Positions 62,689 to 64,000 of a DNA stretch of 64,000 nt are shown here, piece after piece. A model generated the notes under the pieces. That model did no database searches and had not been told where the DNA came from. It saw only the letters and a list, made by a program, of their open reading frames with translations. A program made the translations under genes and the position numbers. The stretch is from Nissolia schottii (taxonomy: Eukaryota; Streptophyta; Magnoliopsida; Fabales; Fabaceae), in contig QANU01001671.1 of NCBI GenBank assembly GCA_003254905.1, forward strand, positions 186,001 through 250,000. Reading direction: 5' to 3'. How positions within the stretch are numbered: the first letter of the stretch is position 1; the number at the start of each line of letters is the position of its first letter.

Positions 62689-64000
62689 CTTTCGAAATTG
62701 GAAGAACAATCACACCAGTTAAGTCTCAAGTTCATTCAGCTCTCTCTCTCTCTCTTTGTCACTTTCGTGGAACCCAAACCTTTTGTTGTTTCAGAGTTTG
62801 GCTCCGAATTCAAAGAAAGACAGAACAAAAGGATGAAACATGGAAGTGAGTGTAACGGTCCTCTGTTTCACAACGGTCGAGTCGGGTCTTATTTCATTCC
62901 TTAGGAAACGAAGGCAGCAATGGCTACATTATTATCATTGAACCTTAGGTTTTTTTCCTTCTAATAATAACTGTCAATCAATTGGCTGTTTTCAACTTAA
63001 ACGAAATATATATAATTTTTTAAATAATTATTCAATAAAATAATTGCACATCAATATATAATTTTTTTTTTCAAAAAAGTTGGTTGAACATCTATTATTT
63101 TAAGGAGAATAGAACTCACGTCCTTATAACATATGAGTAATTTTTTTATAAATTATGTCAATCATCAATATATAATTGAAGAATAATATATATCTTCCCA
63201 CTAAATCATTCTACTTATTAAATGAGGTTAATATTGCTTACTTTTCAATTTTTTAAGACACAAATTGTCTTTATTTGATATGTAGGAGAACTTTTAGAAA
63301 GATATATTATTGCTCATAATTTAAATAGTTAACTTGTAAAAAAAAAAAAATTTGAATAGTTAACTATACTTTTAAAAGAATAAAGCATAACAGTTCAAAA
63401 AAGAGAATAGGTTATAAGAATTTAACTGTATTTACTAACTACATTTCTTCAGTTGTTGTTCCCGTTGTTTAGATTTGTAGAATTATTAAGATACAATCAG
63501 ATCAAACCATTGCCTACTTATTTATAACCATTCTTGGTTTTATAAATGCTATAAAAAGAAAAAGGGATTATTGAACTGCAAGGAACAATAAGAGGAATTA
63601 AGTTGAGCAATTGAGCTTGTGATATAAAACGTGTTCATGGTTACACCAACTGAACTGTAAGCTGTAGCAAGTGTTTCAGCCTCTCTGGGTTTGTGCTTTT
63701 GAGACATTTTTATGCATTTCAATTCTGAAATATTTTTATATGAAAAAAGGCCTTGGCATTCAAAGCTGCACAAATGAGAAAAAATAAATAGTGAAAGAAA
63801 GTAAGTTCCATGAAATTGATTTATCAACAGATGAACCATATTTTCTTGAACTTCTTTTGTTATAAGCACTGGATTTAGAAATTTATCAAAATTAAATTTG
63901 ATTGTATTCTCCTGTAAGGATTCCAAGCCTGAGTATTTGCCATTGTATGAGAAAACAAGGATCATTGCATTTCCGCAGAAGGGCCACATGACATGAGCAA
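62689..64000. other. Upstream region of TANGLED and unresolved right edge
   Basis: The first 200 bp contain a CT microsatellite near 62,740 in the TANGLED leader. The next 600 bp are AT-rich. From about 63,549 to 63,989 the minus strand has a 146-codon open frame reaching almost to the edge, with no domain I recognise. It might hold terminal exons of a gene beyond the window, but I cannot support a call. Confidence 0.4.

Noticed and set aside
63549..63989. 146-codon minus-strand frame at the right edge
   Set aside because: It contains possible intron-like acceptors and no domain I recognise. The window ends before any context, so no gene is called.

Overview
This is plant nuclear DNA: AT-rich, intron-rich genes with GT-AG introns, microsatellites, and abundant LTR, hAT, Helitron and Mutator-like debris. 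The protein set (REV3, a VAR3/OZ-type RanBP2 zinc-finger protein, a 9-lipoxygenase, AXR4, APP2, an ANP/NPK1 kinase, TANGLED) is that of a dicot. A GCTGAGCGA/GCTCAGCGA-rich LTR-like repeat and a long TGTAATATCC-type LTR recall those I know from legumes, so a legume is my best guess. That guess is inference; no database was searched.

Layout. 1-3706 (-): organelle RanBP2 zinc-finger gene whose 3' end lies beyond the left edge. 5114-19102 (-): DNA polymerase zeta catalytic subunit REV3, 24 exons, with a Ty1/copia fragment in one intron. 19451-24503 (+): a broken DUF4283 / RNase H-like chimera of retroelement origin, split by a 3.7-kb gap that holds a 2.69-kb solo LTR. About 25,640-26,670: a probable LTR remnant. 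26980-34680 (-): a complete 9-type lipoxygenase, 9 exons. 34990-39511: nested mobile elements, a Helitron helicase remnant split by a non-autonomous hAT element, which is itself split by a Mutator-like element carrying a ribosomal protein S17 fragment and tandem repeats. 41429-45020 (-): AXR4, with a small hAT-type MITE in an intron. 47531-53461 (+): plastid-type Xaa-Pro aminopeptidase APP2, 13 exons. 55326-60082 (+): ANP/NPK1-type MAPKKK, 17 exons. 60877-62688 (-): TANGLED, 4 exons, convergent with the kinase.

Exon boundaries were placed by hand from GT-AG sites and reading-frame continuity. For REV3, LOX, AXR4, APP2, the MAPKKK and TANGLED the summed exons give uninterrupted frames of about 1903, 864, 473, 710, 655 and 413 residues. 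Single-base errors at individual borders remain possible.

The genes are not an operon and act in unrelated processes: translesion DNA synthesis, organelle RNA metabolism, oxylipin synthesis, auxin-carrier trafficking, proline-peptide turnover and cytokinesis. The neighbouring MAPKKK and TANGLED families both act in plant cell division (phragmoplast expansion and division-plane memory), but nothing here shows that the adjacency matters. I found no undescribed enzymatic system. The most unusual content is the datable nest of transposable elements and the DUF4283-RNase H chimera.
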